Assembly: GCA_017983495.1 (NCBI GenBank)
Contig: JAGOBH010000005.1
Location: forward strand, 208,319-272,318
Direction: 5' to 3'
Source: Pyrinomonadaceae bacterium
Lineage (GTDB): Bacteria; Acidobacteriota; Blastocatellia; Pyrinomonadales; Pyrinomonadaceae
DNA: 64,000 nucleotides
Shown piece by piece: positions 8,732 through 17,257 of this stretch; the stretch's first letter is position 1; the number at the start of each line of letters is the position of its first letter. A model generated the notes under the pieces. That model made no database searches. It was not told where the DNA came from and saw only the letters and a program-made list of their open reading frames with translations. The position numbers and the translations under genes are program-made.

Positions 8732-10312
8732 CTACTTTGTGATCTCGCCATCGATCATTCGCCAGATTTCAAGAGGGTTACTTTCTTTTAATTCCCCGGG
8801 GAGGGAGGCATCGGGGAAGTTTTGAAAACACACGAGCCGTGCAAACCGAGTGATCGCCCGTGACCCGACAGCCGTCGAACGCGAATCGGACGTCGCCGGA
8901 TACGGCCCGCCGTGAACCATTGACGGGCAGACCTCGACGCCGGTGGAAAAGCCGTTAAAGATAAGTCGGCCGACCTTGGTTTCGAGGATCGCGATCAGGT
9001 CTGAGTATTCAAGCAGTTCCGCTTCGGTGCCGTGAACCGATGCCGTCAACTGGCCCTCTAGCGAGCGGGCGATCGCGAGCAGTTCGTCTTTCTTTTGGGA
9101 CCGAATGAGCAACGTCGACGGGCCGAAGATCTCGTCGCCGAGTTCGGGCCTGGCGAGAAAATCGGCGGCCGACGTTTCAAAGACCGATGGATTGACGGCA
9201 AACCCGTCTAGGTTGCTTTTTGAATTTGCAGATGACACCTCGACCAGAGTTTCGCGATGCTCAGCTGCACTATCGTAACTTTCTTTAATGCCTCTGGTGA
9301 GTAGCGGCGAGGGCTCGGTTTGCGTCATTAGGCCACGCATTTTTGAAACGAAAACGTCCGAAGTGTCGTCGCCAGGCAAGAATACAATGCCGGGTTTTGT
9401 ACAGAATTGACCGACGCCGCCGGTTACTGACGCGTGAAGCCCGGCAACGATCGCGTCACCCCGTTCGGCGATCGCACCGGGCAGGATAAATGTCGGGTTG
9501 ACCGAGCTCATCTCCGTGTAAACCGGTATCGGCTCGGTCCGGGCAGCTGCGATGTCCATCAGGGCACGGCCGCCGCGCCGTGAGCCGGTAAAACCGACGG
9601 CCTTGATCCCGGGATGCATGACCAGAGCCTGCCCGATCTCGTAGCTGTCGGAAAATACAAGGCTGAAAACGCCTTCGGGCAAGCCGCACTCTCTGACCGC
9701 TTTGGCGATCGCGGTACCGACAAACTCTGCCGTTCCGGGATGAGCGATGTGTGCGTTGACAACCACCGGGCAGCCGGCGGCAAAGGCCGATGCCGTATCG
9801 CCGCCCGCGACCGAATATGCGAGGGGAAAGTTGCTTGCACAAAACACCGCGACCGGCCCAAGCGGCCGCAACATCGAACGGATGTCGGGCTTTGCCAGCG
9901 GCTGGCGGTCGGGAATGGCGTGGTCGATGCGTGCGTCGACCCACGAGCCTTCGTCAAGAAGGTCCGCAAACATTCGCAGTTGCGAGCAAGTGCGTCCGCG
10001 TTCGCCGACGAATCTCGCGTTCGGCAAACCTGTCTCGAGCGACGCTCGTTCGATGAGTGTGTCGCCAAGTGCCTCGATGTTGTCGGCGACGGCACAGAGG
10101 AATTTTGCACGTTCACGACCTGGCAGATTGCCAAACGTAATTCGTGCCTCGTCGGCGAGTTCGACCGCGCGGTTTAGTTCGTCAAGCGTCGCCGAATAGA
10201 AGCTTGGCTCCACGGCTTCGCCCGTGTGCGGGTTGAATGCTCGAAATGCATTTTCGTTGCCCGCTCCGCTGACGGAGCCGATGATCGATCTGCCTGTAAG
10301 CTCTGTGTTCAT
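8732..10312 (-). CDS. 2-oxoglutarate semialdehyde dehydrogenase (NADP-type aldehyde dehydrogenase)
   Basis: A 526-residue aldehyde dehydrogenase superfamily protein. It contains the cofactor-binding GCPVVVNAHIAHPGT region, the general-base Glu in VYTEMSSVNPTFIL, the catalytic Cys in GGVGQFCTKPG, and the C-terminal PYPATSDSRSTAVGS segment typical of the ketoglutarate-semialdehyde/2,5-dioxovalerate dehydrogenase subgroup. It oxidises 2-oxoglutarate semialdehyde to 2-oxoglutarate, the last step of hydroxyproline breakdown. It is the last gene of the operon, beginning 6 bp after the deaminase stop. Pathway context makes this assignment stronger than family similarity alone. Confidence 0.9.
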   Translation of the reverse strand: MNTELTGRSIIGSVSGAGNENAFRAFNPHTGEAVEPSFYSATLDELNRAVELADEARITFGNLPGRERAKFLCAVADNIEALGDTLIERASLETGLPNARFVGERGRTCSQLRMFADLLDEGSWVDARIDHAIPDRQPLAKPDIRSMLRPLGPVAVFCASNFPLAYSVAGGDTASAFAAGCPVVVNAHIAHPGTAEFVGTAIAKAVRECGLPEGVFSLVFSDSYEIGQALVMHPGIKAVGFTGSRRGGRALMDIAAARTEPIPVYTEMSSVNPTFILPGAIAERGDAIVAGLHASVTGGVGQFCTKPGIVFLPGDDTSDVFVSKMRGLMTQTEPSPLLTRGIKESYDSAAEHRETLVEVSSANSKSNLDGFAVNPSVFETSAADFLARPELGDEIFGPSTLLIRSQKKDELLAIARSLEGQLTASVHGTEAELLEYSDLIAILETKVGRLIFNGFSTGVEVCPSMVHGGPYPATSDSRSTAVGSRAITRFARLVCFQNFPDASLPGELKESNPLEIWRMIDGEITK

Positions 10313-10318
10313 GTTGGT

Positions 10319-11212
10319 TTACGGCCTGTTGGCAAGTGCCGTTTCGATAATTTTCAAAGTCTCGGCAAGCTCGGTGCCAGTCAGTTCAAGCCGCGGCGGA
10401 CGGACGCGGGCACTGCCCATATCGACCTTTTCCTGAACGAGCTTGATCAGCTGGACAAATTTCGGGACCGTGTCGAGACGCAGCAGCGGCAAAAACCACT
10501 CGTAGAGTTTGCGTGCCTTCTCGTGCTCGCCGCTCATTGCGTAATGATAAAGATCGACCGATTCTTTCGGAAAAGCACTGACCAGCCCGGCGATCCAGCC
10601 GGTGGCTCCCGCGTTGATGCCTTCGACGATGCAGTCATCAACGCCGACGAATATTTTCAGACTGTCTCCGACGAGGGCACGTATCGCCGTCACGCGGCGG
10701 ACATCAGTGCTCGATTCTTTGACCGAGTGCAGATTCGGGATCTGGGCTGCGAGCTCGGCAACATGCTCGGGCAAAAAGTCAGTGCCGTATGCGACCGGGT
10801 TGTTGTAGAGCATGCAGGAGAGTTCGGTCGCATTGCAAACCTCGGAGATATGAAACTTCATTTCACGCCAATCGCCGCGATAAACGTACGGCGGCAGAAC
10901 CATCAGCCCCCGGCAGCCGGTGGCTGCAGCGGCCTGCGCCTGAACGACGGCCTCGGCGGTCGACAGAGCGGCGATCGCGGCTATGACTGGCACACGGTCG
11001 CCGACCGCATCGACGCAGGTGGTCCACAGGGCGGCTTTCTCTTTGAACGACAGCGCTCCACCCTCGCCGAGGCTGCCGTTGGTGACAATCCCCGTGCAGC
11101 CATTGTCGACCAGCCACGTAACGTGTCTAGCCGTAAATTCGAGATCGATCTGCAGATTCTCGTCAAAACAAGTCGTTATCGCAGGCATCACGCCCGTCCA
11201 GTTCAAGCTCAT
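10319..11212 (-). CDS. Probable 1-pyrroline-4-hydroxy-2-carboxylate deaminase (DHDPS/NAL family)
   Basis: A 297-residue TIM-barrel protein of the dihydrodipicolinate synthase family. It shows NGSLGEGGALSFKEK (the substrate carboxylate-binding GxxGE pattern), the YNNP tyrosine motif, and the Schiff-base lysine in LHSVKESSTDV. In a hydroxyproline operon this family member deaminates 1-pyrroline-4-hydroxy-2-carboxylate to 2-oxoglutarate semialdehyde. The start at 11212 is preceded by a strong GGAGG, and its ATG overlaps the stop of the upstream FAD subunit (ATGA). True DapA is less likely because of the neighbours. Confidence 0.88.
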   Translation of the reverse strand: MSLNWTGVMPAITTCFDENLQIDLEFTARHVTWLVDNGCTGIVTNGSLGEGGALSFKEKAALWTTCVDAVGDRVPVIAAIAALSTAEAVVQAQAAAATGCRGLMVLPPYVYRGDWREMKFHISEVCNATELSCMLYNNPVAYGTDFLPEHVAELAAQIPNLHSVKESSTDVRRVTAIRALVGDSLKIFVGVDDCIVEGINAGATGWIAGLVSAFPKESVDLYHYAMSGEHEKARKLYEWFLPLLRLDTVPKFVQLIKLVQEKVDMGSARVRPPRLELTGTELAETLKIIETALANRP

Positions 11213-12453
11213 AGATCCTCCATTTTTACCGGAAATATAGGTGGCCGGATCGAGCCCGGTTTCCACCCGAACATAAATTCTGTCGCCGAGCCGCAGATCC
11301 GGCCCTGGCACGAGCCCATGCCGCATCGAGTCTGCAGCTTGGCGTCGCGAAAATCGCTAAATTCCAATAGCCGGCCGTACGTCACGTCTTCACAGCGGCA
11401 GACGATGGTTTCGTCGACGGAAAGTGTTTTGAGCTCAGACCTCAATGAGAATGCGTTCTCAAGTGCGGCGGCAAACTGCCGTGTGCTGTCACGCTTTGCG
11501 AAAAGCTCCGCGGCTCTGGCCGTCTCGCCTGCGGCAGCGAGCCCCGCGATCCTTCCTTCGATAAGCGAAGCCTCGCCGCCGCCGATGCCGGTCGGCTCGC
11601 CCGCACAAAATACGTCTTCGCACGACGTCCGCTGCTCGTCGTCCACGACAACAAAGTCGTTTTCGATCCGGCAGCCAAGCAGGGCGGCGAGTTCCGTATT
11701 CGGCATCAAGTTAAAGCCGCACGCCAGAATGTCACAGTCGACTGCCCACTTACGCTCGTGTCGCGTCAGCTCTACTTTCTCAAGTTTATCGGTGCCCGTC
11801 GCAGATGTCACCCAACAGCTGTTCAAATACAGCGTGCCGACAAGTTTTGCACGCAGCACCGCGGCCTGGACGATCTTTGCGGGCGTCCGCCACAGCCCGG
11901 CGGCGAACTTATTGATCTTCGACGCCGAAGCCTGCTCGGCGATCGCGACGACGTTGGCACCTTTCGCCTTGAGATACTCAGCTACGACGAGCAATAGCGG
12001 CCCGCTACCTGCTACGACGATGCGTTTGCGCGCAACGCTGAAGCCGCCCTTGACAACAGCCTGCAATCCGCCGGCCCCGAAGACGTTCGGCAGCGTCCAA
12101 CCGGGAAATGGCAGAAACCGCTCGCGTGCTCCGGTGGCGATGATGAGCCTGCCAAATCCCAGTTCGACCGAGCCCGCCGGCGCCTGGGCGATCAGGCATT
12201 TATCGCCGACCATCGCGAAGACCTGCGCGTTATTGATGATGCGGATGCGTTCGGCATCGACGGCGTTTATAAGCCTGAGAGCTTCGGGCGACTTGGTCTG
12301 GCCAAGCTCCGCCCGCCAGATCTGGCCGCCGAGCTTCGGGTTGTCGTCGATCAGCGTGACAGACGTGTCGCCGCTTTCCGACGCCGCAAGAGCCGCGGAA
12401 AGGCCCGCCGCTCCGCCGCCGATGATAAGAATGTCGGACCTGATCTTATCCAT
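11209..12453 (-). CDS. D-hydroxyproline dehydrogenase, FAD/NAD(P)-binding subunit (HcnB/LhpE-like)
   Basis: A 414-residue pyridine-nucleotide-disulphide-oxidoreductase-like subunit. The N-terminal dinucleotide fold is ILIIGGGAAGLSAALAAS, and a second one is RIVVAGSGPLLLVVAEYL. The C-terminus carries a BFD-like [2Fe-2S] site: VCRCEDVTYGRL and RCGMGSCQGRICG supply four cysteines. The architecture matches the B subunit of HcnABC, octopine oxidase and the three-subunit D-hydroxyproline dehydrogenases. It overlaps the 2Fe-2S subunit gene upstream and the deaminase gene downstream, so translation is probably coupled. Confidence 0.88.
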   Translation of the reverse strand: MDKIRSDILIIGGGAAGLSAALAASESGDTSVTLIDDNPKLGGQIWRAELGQTKSPEALRLINAVDAERIRIINNAQVFAMVGDKCLIAQAPAGSVELGFGRLIIATGARERFLPFPGWTLPNVFGAGGLQAVVKGGFSVARKRIVVAGSGPLLLVVAEYLKAKGANVVAIAEQASASKINKFAAGLWRTPAKIVQAAVLRAKLVGTLYLNSCWVTSATGTDKLEKVELTRHERKWAVDCDILACGFNLMPNTELAALLGCRIENDFVVVDDEQRTSCEDVFCAGEPTGIGGGEASLIEGRIAGLAAAGETARAAELFAKRDSTRQFAAALENAFSLRSELKTLSVDETIVCRCEDVTYGRLLEFSDFRDAKLQTRCGMGSCQGRICGSATEFMFGWKPGSIRPPIFPVKMEDL

Positions 12454-12685
12454 CGGTCACGACCTCCATTCCCTCGGTCGCAAGGACGTTGCAGCTTTTC
12501 TGAGATCGCACGCCGTCGATCGTCACACGGCATTCAAAGCAAATGCCCATTCCGCACAAAGGCCCACGCGGCGTCCCGCTGACCGAGCGTCGAAACACGT
12601 CGGTACCGCACGCCAAAACCGCCGCCGCGACGGTCGTGCCGTTCTCGACGGTGATCTCGTGGTTATTTATGGTAAGTGTGATCAA
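12446..12685 (-). CDS. D-hydroxyproline dehydrogenase, small [2Fe-2S] subunit (HcnA/LhpF-like)
   Basis: A 79-residue ferredoxin-like protein with the fold and cysteine pattern of the small subunit of opine and hydroxyproline oxidases: GTDVFRRSVSGTPRGPLCGM followed by GICFECRVTIDG, and a last Cys in SQKSCN. It is expected to relay electrons between the two flavin subunits. It overlaps its neighbours by 4 and 8 bp, which makes the three dehydrogenase subunit genes one coupled unit. Confidence 0.88.
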   Translation of the reverse strand: MITLTINNHEITVENGTTVAAAVLACGTDVFRRSVSGTPRGPLCGMGICFECRVTIDGVRSQKSCNVLATEGMEVVTDG

Positions 12686-13794
12686 TGTTCCGCGGTCTCC
12701 CTCGACGGCGAATACGGCTCGGGCGGTATCGCCGACGGCCGCCCGAGTATGGCGTCTGTTATCAACTCAGCAGTACCAAGCGAGGTCGTAATGCCGAGGC
12801 CCTCGTGGCCGGCAGCAACAAAAGTATTCTTGCTGCCCGGCAGTTTGCCGACGTACGGCAGATTGTCCGGCGTCGCGGGTCGAAATCCGGTCCAGACACG
12901 CACCGTCGAGAGATCTCTGAGGCCGGGCATGTACTCGAACGCACGAGCCGTCATTCGCCTAAGGATCGCGTAATCGATCTCGCCGTCTTCTGCGCCGAAC
13001 TGACGCGATGACCCGATCAGTACCTGGCCCGTGCTTCGCGGCTGGACATTGAATGCGACCGAATCAGCATGGCTGCCGTGCGCCGACTTGAGATAACCGA
13101 GTTCGATCAATTGGTGCCGTGCGAAATTGGGGCAACGTTCCGAGATGACAAGATGGCCCTTTCTCTTGGCGATCTTCAGGCAAGGCGACAAAACGGGGGC
13201 GGCAGGGCCGGCCGCGTTGATGACCATTCCCGCGTCGATGTGTTCGCCGCCCGCAAGCGTAACGCCCGCGTCGGTGATCTCGAGAGCCTTTTTGCCGACC
13301 AGCAACTTCGCACCGTTTTCGCGTGCCTGTTCGATCAGATAACGCGTTGCAAAAAGCTGATAGACCACGCTGTCGCCCGGGACCAGCAGCCCGCCGGCCA
13401 GGCTTTCGCGAAGGTTCGGTTCGGCCTCACGCAGAGCTCGTTCATCGAGGGTCTCGGTCTTGACGCCGCGTGAACCGTAAAACTCCGACTTTCGGCGAAC
13501 CTCGGCCATTTCCTCGTCGTCGGCAGCGACCCAGATTGTGCCGCAATTTTCGAATTCGCTGAGAGAGGGAAGTGACGGAGCGAGGGCGTTCCAGAGCGTT
13601 CGCGAGCGGTCCGTCAGAGCAAACTGAGCTTCCGAGTCGTCCATCACGACGATATGCCCCATTCCTGCTGATGTCGTGCCCGATGCGACGCCGGCCGCTT
13701 CGATTACGACGACCCTCAGCCCTTCGGCCGCGAGGCTCGCGGAGCACGCCGCTCCGACCACGCCGGCCCCAATAATGGCGACGTCAAAGCTCAT
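12682..13794 (-). CDS. D-hydroxyproline dehydrogenase, DAO-family catalytic subunit (HcnC/LhpB-like)
   Basis: A 370-residue FAD-dependent amine oxidase of the D-amino-acid oxidase family. It starts with the Rossmann motif [20 protein letters not shown] followed by the Glu that binds the FAD ribose. The C-terminal [20 protein letters not shown] and [18 protein letters not shown] are typical of this family. It is expected to oxidise cis-4-hydroxy-D-proline to 1-pyrroline-4-hydroxy-2-carboxylate together with the two small genes downstream. Four-bp ATGA overlaps on both sides support coupled translation. Unlike single-subunit oxidases it has redox partner genes beside it. Confidence 0.9.
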   Translation of the reverse strand: MSFDVAIIGAGVVGAACSASLAAEGLRVVVIEAAGVASGTTSAGMGHIVVMDDSEAQFALTDRSRTLWNALAPSLPSLSEFENCGTIWVAADDEEMAEVRRKSEFYGSRGVKTETLDERALREAEPNLRESLAGGLLVPGDSVVYQLFATRYLIEQARENGAKLLVGKKALEITDAGVTLAGGEHIDAGMVINAAGPAAPVLSPCLKIAKRKGHLVISERCPNFARHQLIELGYLKSAHGSHADSVAFNVQPRSTGQVLIGSSRQFGAEDGEIDYAILRRMTARAFEYMPGLRDLSTVRVWTGFRPATPDNLPYVGKLPGSKNTFVAAGHEGLGITTSLGTAELITDAILGRPSAIPPEPYSPSRETAEH

Positions 13795-14735
13795 TTGCTC
13801 CCGATACCGAATTTGAAGGGGTCGCTCTCGCCAAGGATCAGTTCCGCCTCACCCGTCACGAACGCCGAGCCGCGAATGACCGGAATTATCTTGCCGTCCT
13901 CGACCGTGACCCTGCCCTCGAAAACGCTGCCGATAATGCTTTCCTGCCGCCAGGTTTCGCCGGCCGCGAGTTTGCCATCGGCGTAGAGACATGCGAGTTT
14001 CGCACTGGTGCCCGTGCCGCATGGCGAGCGGTCGTATTCGATGCCGGGGCAGAGGACAAAATTACGGCTGTCGGCTGTCGGCGTCGGCGAAAAGAGCTCG
14101 ATGTGGTCGATCTCGGCTCCGTCGGCTCCAGTGATGTTGTTTTTGCTAAGTGCATGGCGAACACGCGTCGTGAAATCTGTGAGTTGTCCAAGATTGGCTA
14201 GTTCAAGTGTCAACGGATGCTCGCCGATCAGAAAGAACCAATTGCCGCCGTACGCCACGTCGCCGCGTACGCTGCCAAATCCCTCGACTTCGACCTCGAC
14301 GTCTTTCGCGTGGCGAAAACTGGGTACGTTGGTGATCGTGACCATTCCGTCCGCCTCTAGCTCAGCCTCGACCGTACCAGCAGGAGTTTCAATTCTGTGA
14401 TTTCCGGCTGTGATCTGTCCGGTGTATTCAAGGGTTTTCACGAGCCCGATCGTGCCGTGCCCGCACATGCCGAGATAGCCGACGTTGTTGAAATAAATAA
14501 CGCCCGCGGCGGCGGCCGGATCAACGGGCTCACAGAGCAGGGCTCCAACGACCGCAGAGTGTCCGCGCGGTTCGCAGACGATCGCCGAACGTAAGTGGTC
14601 ATGATCGCGGCGAAATAGTTCTAGACGTTCCGCCATTGAGCCCTGCCCGAGATCGGGAAAACCGTCGATAACGACACGCGTAGGCTCACCGCCGGTGTGT
14701 GAGTCGATCACGCTTATCCGCTGCGTATTTGCCAT
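13791..14735 (-). CDS. 4-hydroxyproline 2-epimerase (proline racemase family)
   Basis: A 314-residue proline racemase superfamily enzyme. The start at [20 protein letters not shown] was chosen because the 95 codons upstream in frame have no family similarity. Both catalytic cysteines are present: C91 in GMCGHGTIG and C239 in [11 protein letters not shown]. Two cysteines indicate an epimerase, whereas trans-3-hydroxyproline dehydratases have Thr in place of the second. It converts trans-4-hydroxy-L-proline to cis-4-hydroxy-D-proline, the first step of the pathway. It is the first gene of the six-gene operon. Confidence 0.93.
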   Translation of the reverse strand: MANTQRISVIDSHTGGEPTRVVIDGFPDLGQGSMAERLELFRRDHDHLRSAIVCEPRGHSAVVGALLCEPVDPAAAAGVIYFNNVGYLGMCGHGTIGLVKTLEYTGQITAGNHRIETPAGTVEAELEADGMVTITNVPSFRHAKDVEVEVEGFGSVRGDVAYGGNWFFLIGEHPLTLELANLGQLTDFTTRVRHALSKNNITGADGAEIDHIELFSPTPTADSRNFVLCPGIEYDRSPCGTGTSAKLACLYADGKLAAGETWRQESIIGSVFEGRVTVEDGKIIPVIRGSAFVTGEAELILGESDPFKFGIGSK

Positions 14736-14825
14736 AGATCTGCTATTCGAACAAAGGGGAAATATACCATTGTTTGCGAACCAACTGAAATTACGCTCAG
14801 TGTGATAATCTTGGTTTCTTAAACA
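14736..14825. promoter_or_regulatory. Divergent promoter region, hydroxyproline operon / deacetylase
   Basis: The 90 bp between the two ATGs must hold both promoters. On the + strand TGTGATAAT resembles an extended -10, 16 bp before the end of the region. On the minus strand TGGTATATT resembles an extended -10 upstream of the epimerase gene. No clear -35 hexamer or operator palindrome was seen, and no regulator gene for the operon is adjacent. Confidence 0.4.
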
Positions 14826-15767
14826 ATGAAAACCGCACTCATCCATCATCCGATCTATCAAAAACACGATACGGGGCCGGAGCATCCGGAAACAAAGCTT
14901 CGTTACACGGCTGTCATCGAAGCATTGCGAGGCGATACTGAGCTCTGGGCTGATCTGCAAGAGATAACTCCTGAGAAGGCATCTAAAGGACTGGTTTTGG
15001 CGGCTCACACGGCGCAGCACTACAAGCGGGTCGAGGGCGCGGTTGAGAATGGGCTCGACAGGTTGGATGCGGACACGGTTATTTCAATGCAGTCGTTCGA
15101 CGCAGCACTCTTTGCTGCGGGCGGAGCATGTGCGGGCGTTGACGCGGTCATGCAGGGTGAAGCCAAAAATGCATTTGTTGCTTTGCGACCGCCGGGGCAT
15201 CACGCGACAAGCGAGCATGCGATGGGCTTCTGCATTTTCAATAATGTCGCGGTCGCGGCGAAGTATGCTCAGAATCAGTACAAAGAGATCGAACGAGTCG
15301 CGATCATCGACTGGGACGTTCATCACGGTAATGGAACGCAGGGCATATTTTATGTCGACCCAAGCGTATATTTTTATTCGATGCATCAATATCCGTGGTA
15401 TCCCGGAACGGGAGCTCGCGGCGAGACAGGGCACGGTCGCGGTCTCGGTTCGACGATGAACATACCGATAAAGGCAAATACGAACGCCTCTGAACAGAAG
15501 AGAATGTTCGAAGGCTCATTAGAGGACATCTCGGTCCGCTTCAAACCCGATCTGATCTTTATCTCTGCGGGATTTGATGCGCATGAAACGGACCCGCTCG
15601 GGCAACTGCGGCTTGAGGACGAAGATTTCGTGTCAATGACGCGATCAGTTATGGAATGGGCGGATGATGTTTGTAGCGGCCGCATCGTCTCGTGTCTCGA
15701 AGGCGGTTATAACCTCGGCACGCTCGGCGAAACAGTTAAAAACCACGTCGCCGAGCTAAACCGCTGA
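14826..15767 (+). CDS. Histone deacetylase family protein (class II HDAC / acetylpolyamine amidohydrolase-like)
   Basis: A 313-residue zinc-dependent deacetylase. The catalytic block [20 protein letters not shown] contains the tandem His pair. Zinc ligands are expected in [13 protein letters not shown] and in [22 protein letters not shown] near the C-terminus holds the family Gly-Gly-Tyr region (LEGGYNL). Bacterial members act on acetylated lysine side chains or acetylpolyamines, and the substrate is not decided here. It is divergent from the hydroxyproline operon, so a functional link is possible but not shown. Confidence 0.92.
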   Translation: MKTALIHHPIYQKHDTGPEHPETKLRYTAVIEALRGDTELWADLQEITPEKASKGLVLAAHTAQHYKRVEGAVENGLDRLDADTVISMQSFDAALFAAGGACAGVDAVMQGEAKNAFVALRPPGHHATSEHAMGFCIFNNVAVAAKYAQNQYKEIERVAIIDWDVHHGNGTQGIFYVDPSVYFYSMHQYPWYPGTGARGETGHGRGLGSTMNIPIKANTNASEQKRMFEGSLEDISVRFKPDLIFISAGFDAHETDPLGQLRLEDEDFVSMTRSVMEWADDVCSGRIVSCLEGGYNLGTLGETVKNHVAELNR

Positions 15768-15826
15768 CCGCCGATGTGCTAATATTCTGGTCACAGCCGT
15801 AATTTGATCGGACAGGAGGTAACGCG

Positions 15827-16108
15827 ATGCCGGATATTGAGATTCCGTGTGTTCAATGTAGAGAGGTCTTTATCTTTACCGAAAAAGATCAGGAAATGTT
15901 CTATCAACGGAACATGATGCCGCCGCAGCGGTGTCCTAAGTGTCGTTCGAAAAAGGCGGTGCTGCGTGAAGACGCTCCTGCCAGGTTCGAAATTGTCTGC
16001 GACAATTGCGGTAAGCACGATACAGTTCCGTTCCAGCCGAAGACCGGTCGGTCGGTACTCTGCCGTGAGTGCCACGAAGCCAGCCGCTCAAGGGCGAGGC
16101 ACGCGTGA
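15827..16108 (+). CDS. Small zinc-ribbon protein
   Basis: A 93-residue protein with three Cys pairs: PCVQCREVF at residues 8-11, RCPKCRSKKAV, and VCDNCGKHDTV, plus LCRECHEAS near the end. This gives two or more zinc ribbons like the zinc-ribbon-domain/CXXC-type small proteins found in many environmental bacteria. A strong AGGAGGT lies 7 bp before the ATG. Function is unknown; nucleic-acid or protein binding is plausible. Confidence 0.8.
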   Translation: MPDIEIPCVQCREVFIFTEKDQEMFYQRNMMPPQRCPKCRSKKAVLREDAPARFEIVCDNCGKHDTVPFQPKTGRSVLCRECHEASRSRARHA

Positions 16109-16202
16109 CACATTGAATAGTGAGTAGCGGATAGCGAAAACACTGCATTTCGCTGTTCAGGCCACTTTTTCACTCTTGCCCTTTTTCACATTTACACTCT
16201 TT

Positions 16203-16997
16203 ATGACCTTTGAGACTGTCACATACGAATTCAACGGCACGGTCGCAACGATCGCAATGAACCGGCCGGAGGCTCTTAACGCATTGTCGCTGCAGTTGAC
16301 GCTCGATCTCGGAGCTGCCGTGAGGCAGGCGATCGCAGATGGGGCTCGTGCGGTCGTACTGACTGGTAACGGTCGCGCGTTTTGCTCGGGTGGCGATCTG
16401 CGAGAGATGCAGTCAATGTGGAAGAAAGAAGGCCGCATCGAAGCATTTCTCGAAGATCCGCTCGCGGCGCTGCATGATGTGATCAAACTCATTCGCGAGA
16501 CTCCGATCCCGTTCATTGCCGCTGTTAATGGCGTATGTGCAGGTGCGGGAAGCAACTTTGCACTCGCCTGTGACCTCGTCGTCGCAGCGGACAACGCGAC
16601 GTTTAACGAGGCATTTGTCCGCATCGGCCTATCGCCCGACTGCGGCGGAACGTTCTTCTTGCCGCGTGCTATCGGTGACAAACTTGCCGCGGAGCTTTTT
16701 ATGACCGGTGAAACCGTCACGGCCGAGCGAGCTCTTTCGATAGGCATGATAAATCGAGTTGTTCCGGCCGACGATCTATCGGTCGCGGCAGCAATGTTCG
16801 CTGAAAAGCTCGCGCTCGCACCGACCGGCTCGGTCGGCCGCATCAAACGCATGCTCAACGCATCGTTCTCAAATGATCTCACCGCACAACTCGCCCTCGA
16901 GCACGAATGTCAGATCGAATCGGGCAAATCCAACGACTTCAAAGAAGGCGTAGCCGCGTTTTTCGAGAAACGCCCGCCGAAATTTGCCGGAAAATAG
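16203..16997 (+). CDS. Enoyl-CoA hydratase/isomerase (crotonase) family protein
   Basis: A 264-residue crotonase-fold protein starting at MTFETVTYEFNG. An in-frame ATG nine codons earlier lies within a phenylalanine-rich repeat and was not used. It has RPEALNALSLQLTLDLG, the oxyanion-hole segments GRAFCSGGDLREM and VCAGAGSNFALACDLV, and the catalytic-Glu region FNEAFVRIGLSPDCGGTFFL with Asp where the second Glu often is. Members hydrate or isomerise acyl-CoA thioesters, and the ring of possible substrates is wide. It is flanked by intergenic DNA and probably monocistronic. Confidence 0.88.
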   Translation: MTFETVTYEFNGTVATIAMNRPEALNALSLQLTLDLGAAVRQAIADGARAVVLTGNGRAFCSGGDLREMQSMWKKEGRIEAFLEDPLAALHDVIKLIRETPIPFIAAVNGVCAGAGSNFALACDLVVAADNATFNEAFVRIGLSPDCGGTFFLPRAIGDKLAAELFMTGETVTAERALSIGMINRVVPADDLSVAAAMFAEKLALAPTGSVGRIKRMLNASFSNDLTAQLALEHECQIESGKSNDFKEGVAAFFEKRPPKFAGK

Positions 16998-17039
16998 AGC
17001 ATTTCAGGCTAAGAACTTATGTATTCTGCCCAATGAGCC

Positions 17040-17068
17040 CGTTCATTTAGGAAATGAACGCGTTCATT
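17040..17068. promoter_or_regulatory. Overlapping palindromes, candidate TetR-type operator
   Basis: CGTTCATTT-agg-AAATGAACG (17040-17060) overlaps a perfect 16-bp palindrome AATGAACGCGTTCATT (17053-17068). Three half-sites of CGTTCATT spaced regularly suggest binding by a dimeric regulator of TetR type. It lies 190 bp upstream of the MFS gene and just after the crotonase gene. No regulator gene is adjacent. Confidence 0.5.
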
Positions 17069-17257
17069 AGTAAGATTTTGAAGATGATTTAGCAAATGAT
17101 GCGGTGTATTTCTTCAATTATGCATTGGGTTGGTAATTGTAATTTCGATTTCCCCTTGAGATAGATGATCAGGTTGACACTCAAACGCCTGACACTCCAA
17201 TTCGCCAACATTTCTCAAGCCTCTGACAAACTCTCGCGGAAAGTCTATCCTAAGTAG

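Noticed and set aside
10226..12973. Long open frame of 915 codons on the + strand
   Set aside because: It is the complement of the deaminase, FAD subunit and ferredoxin subunit genes, which show clear families and overlapping starts. The translation has no recognisable domain.
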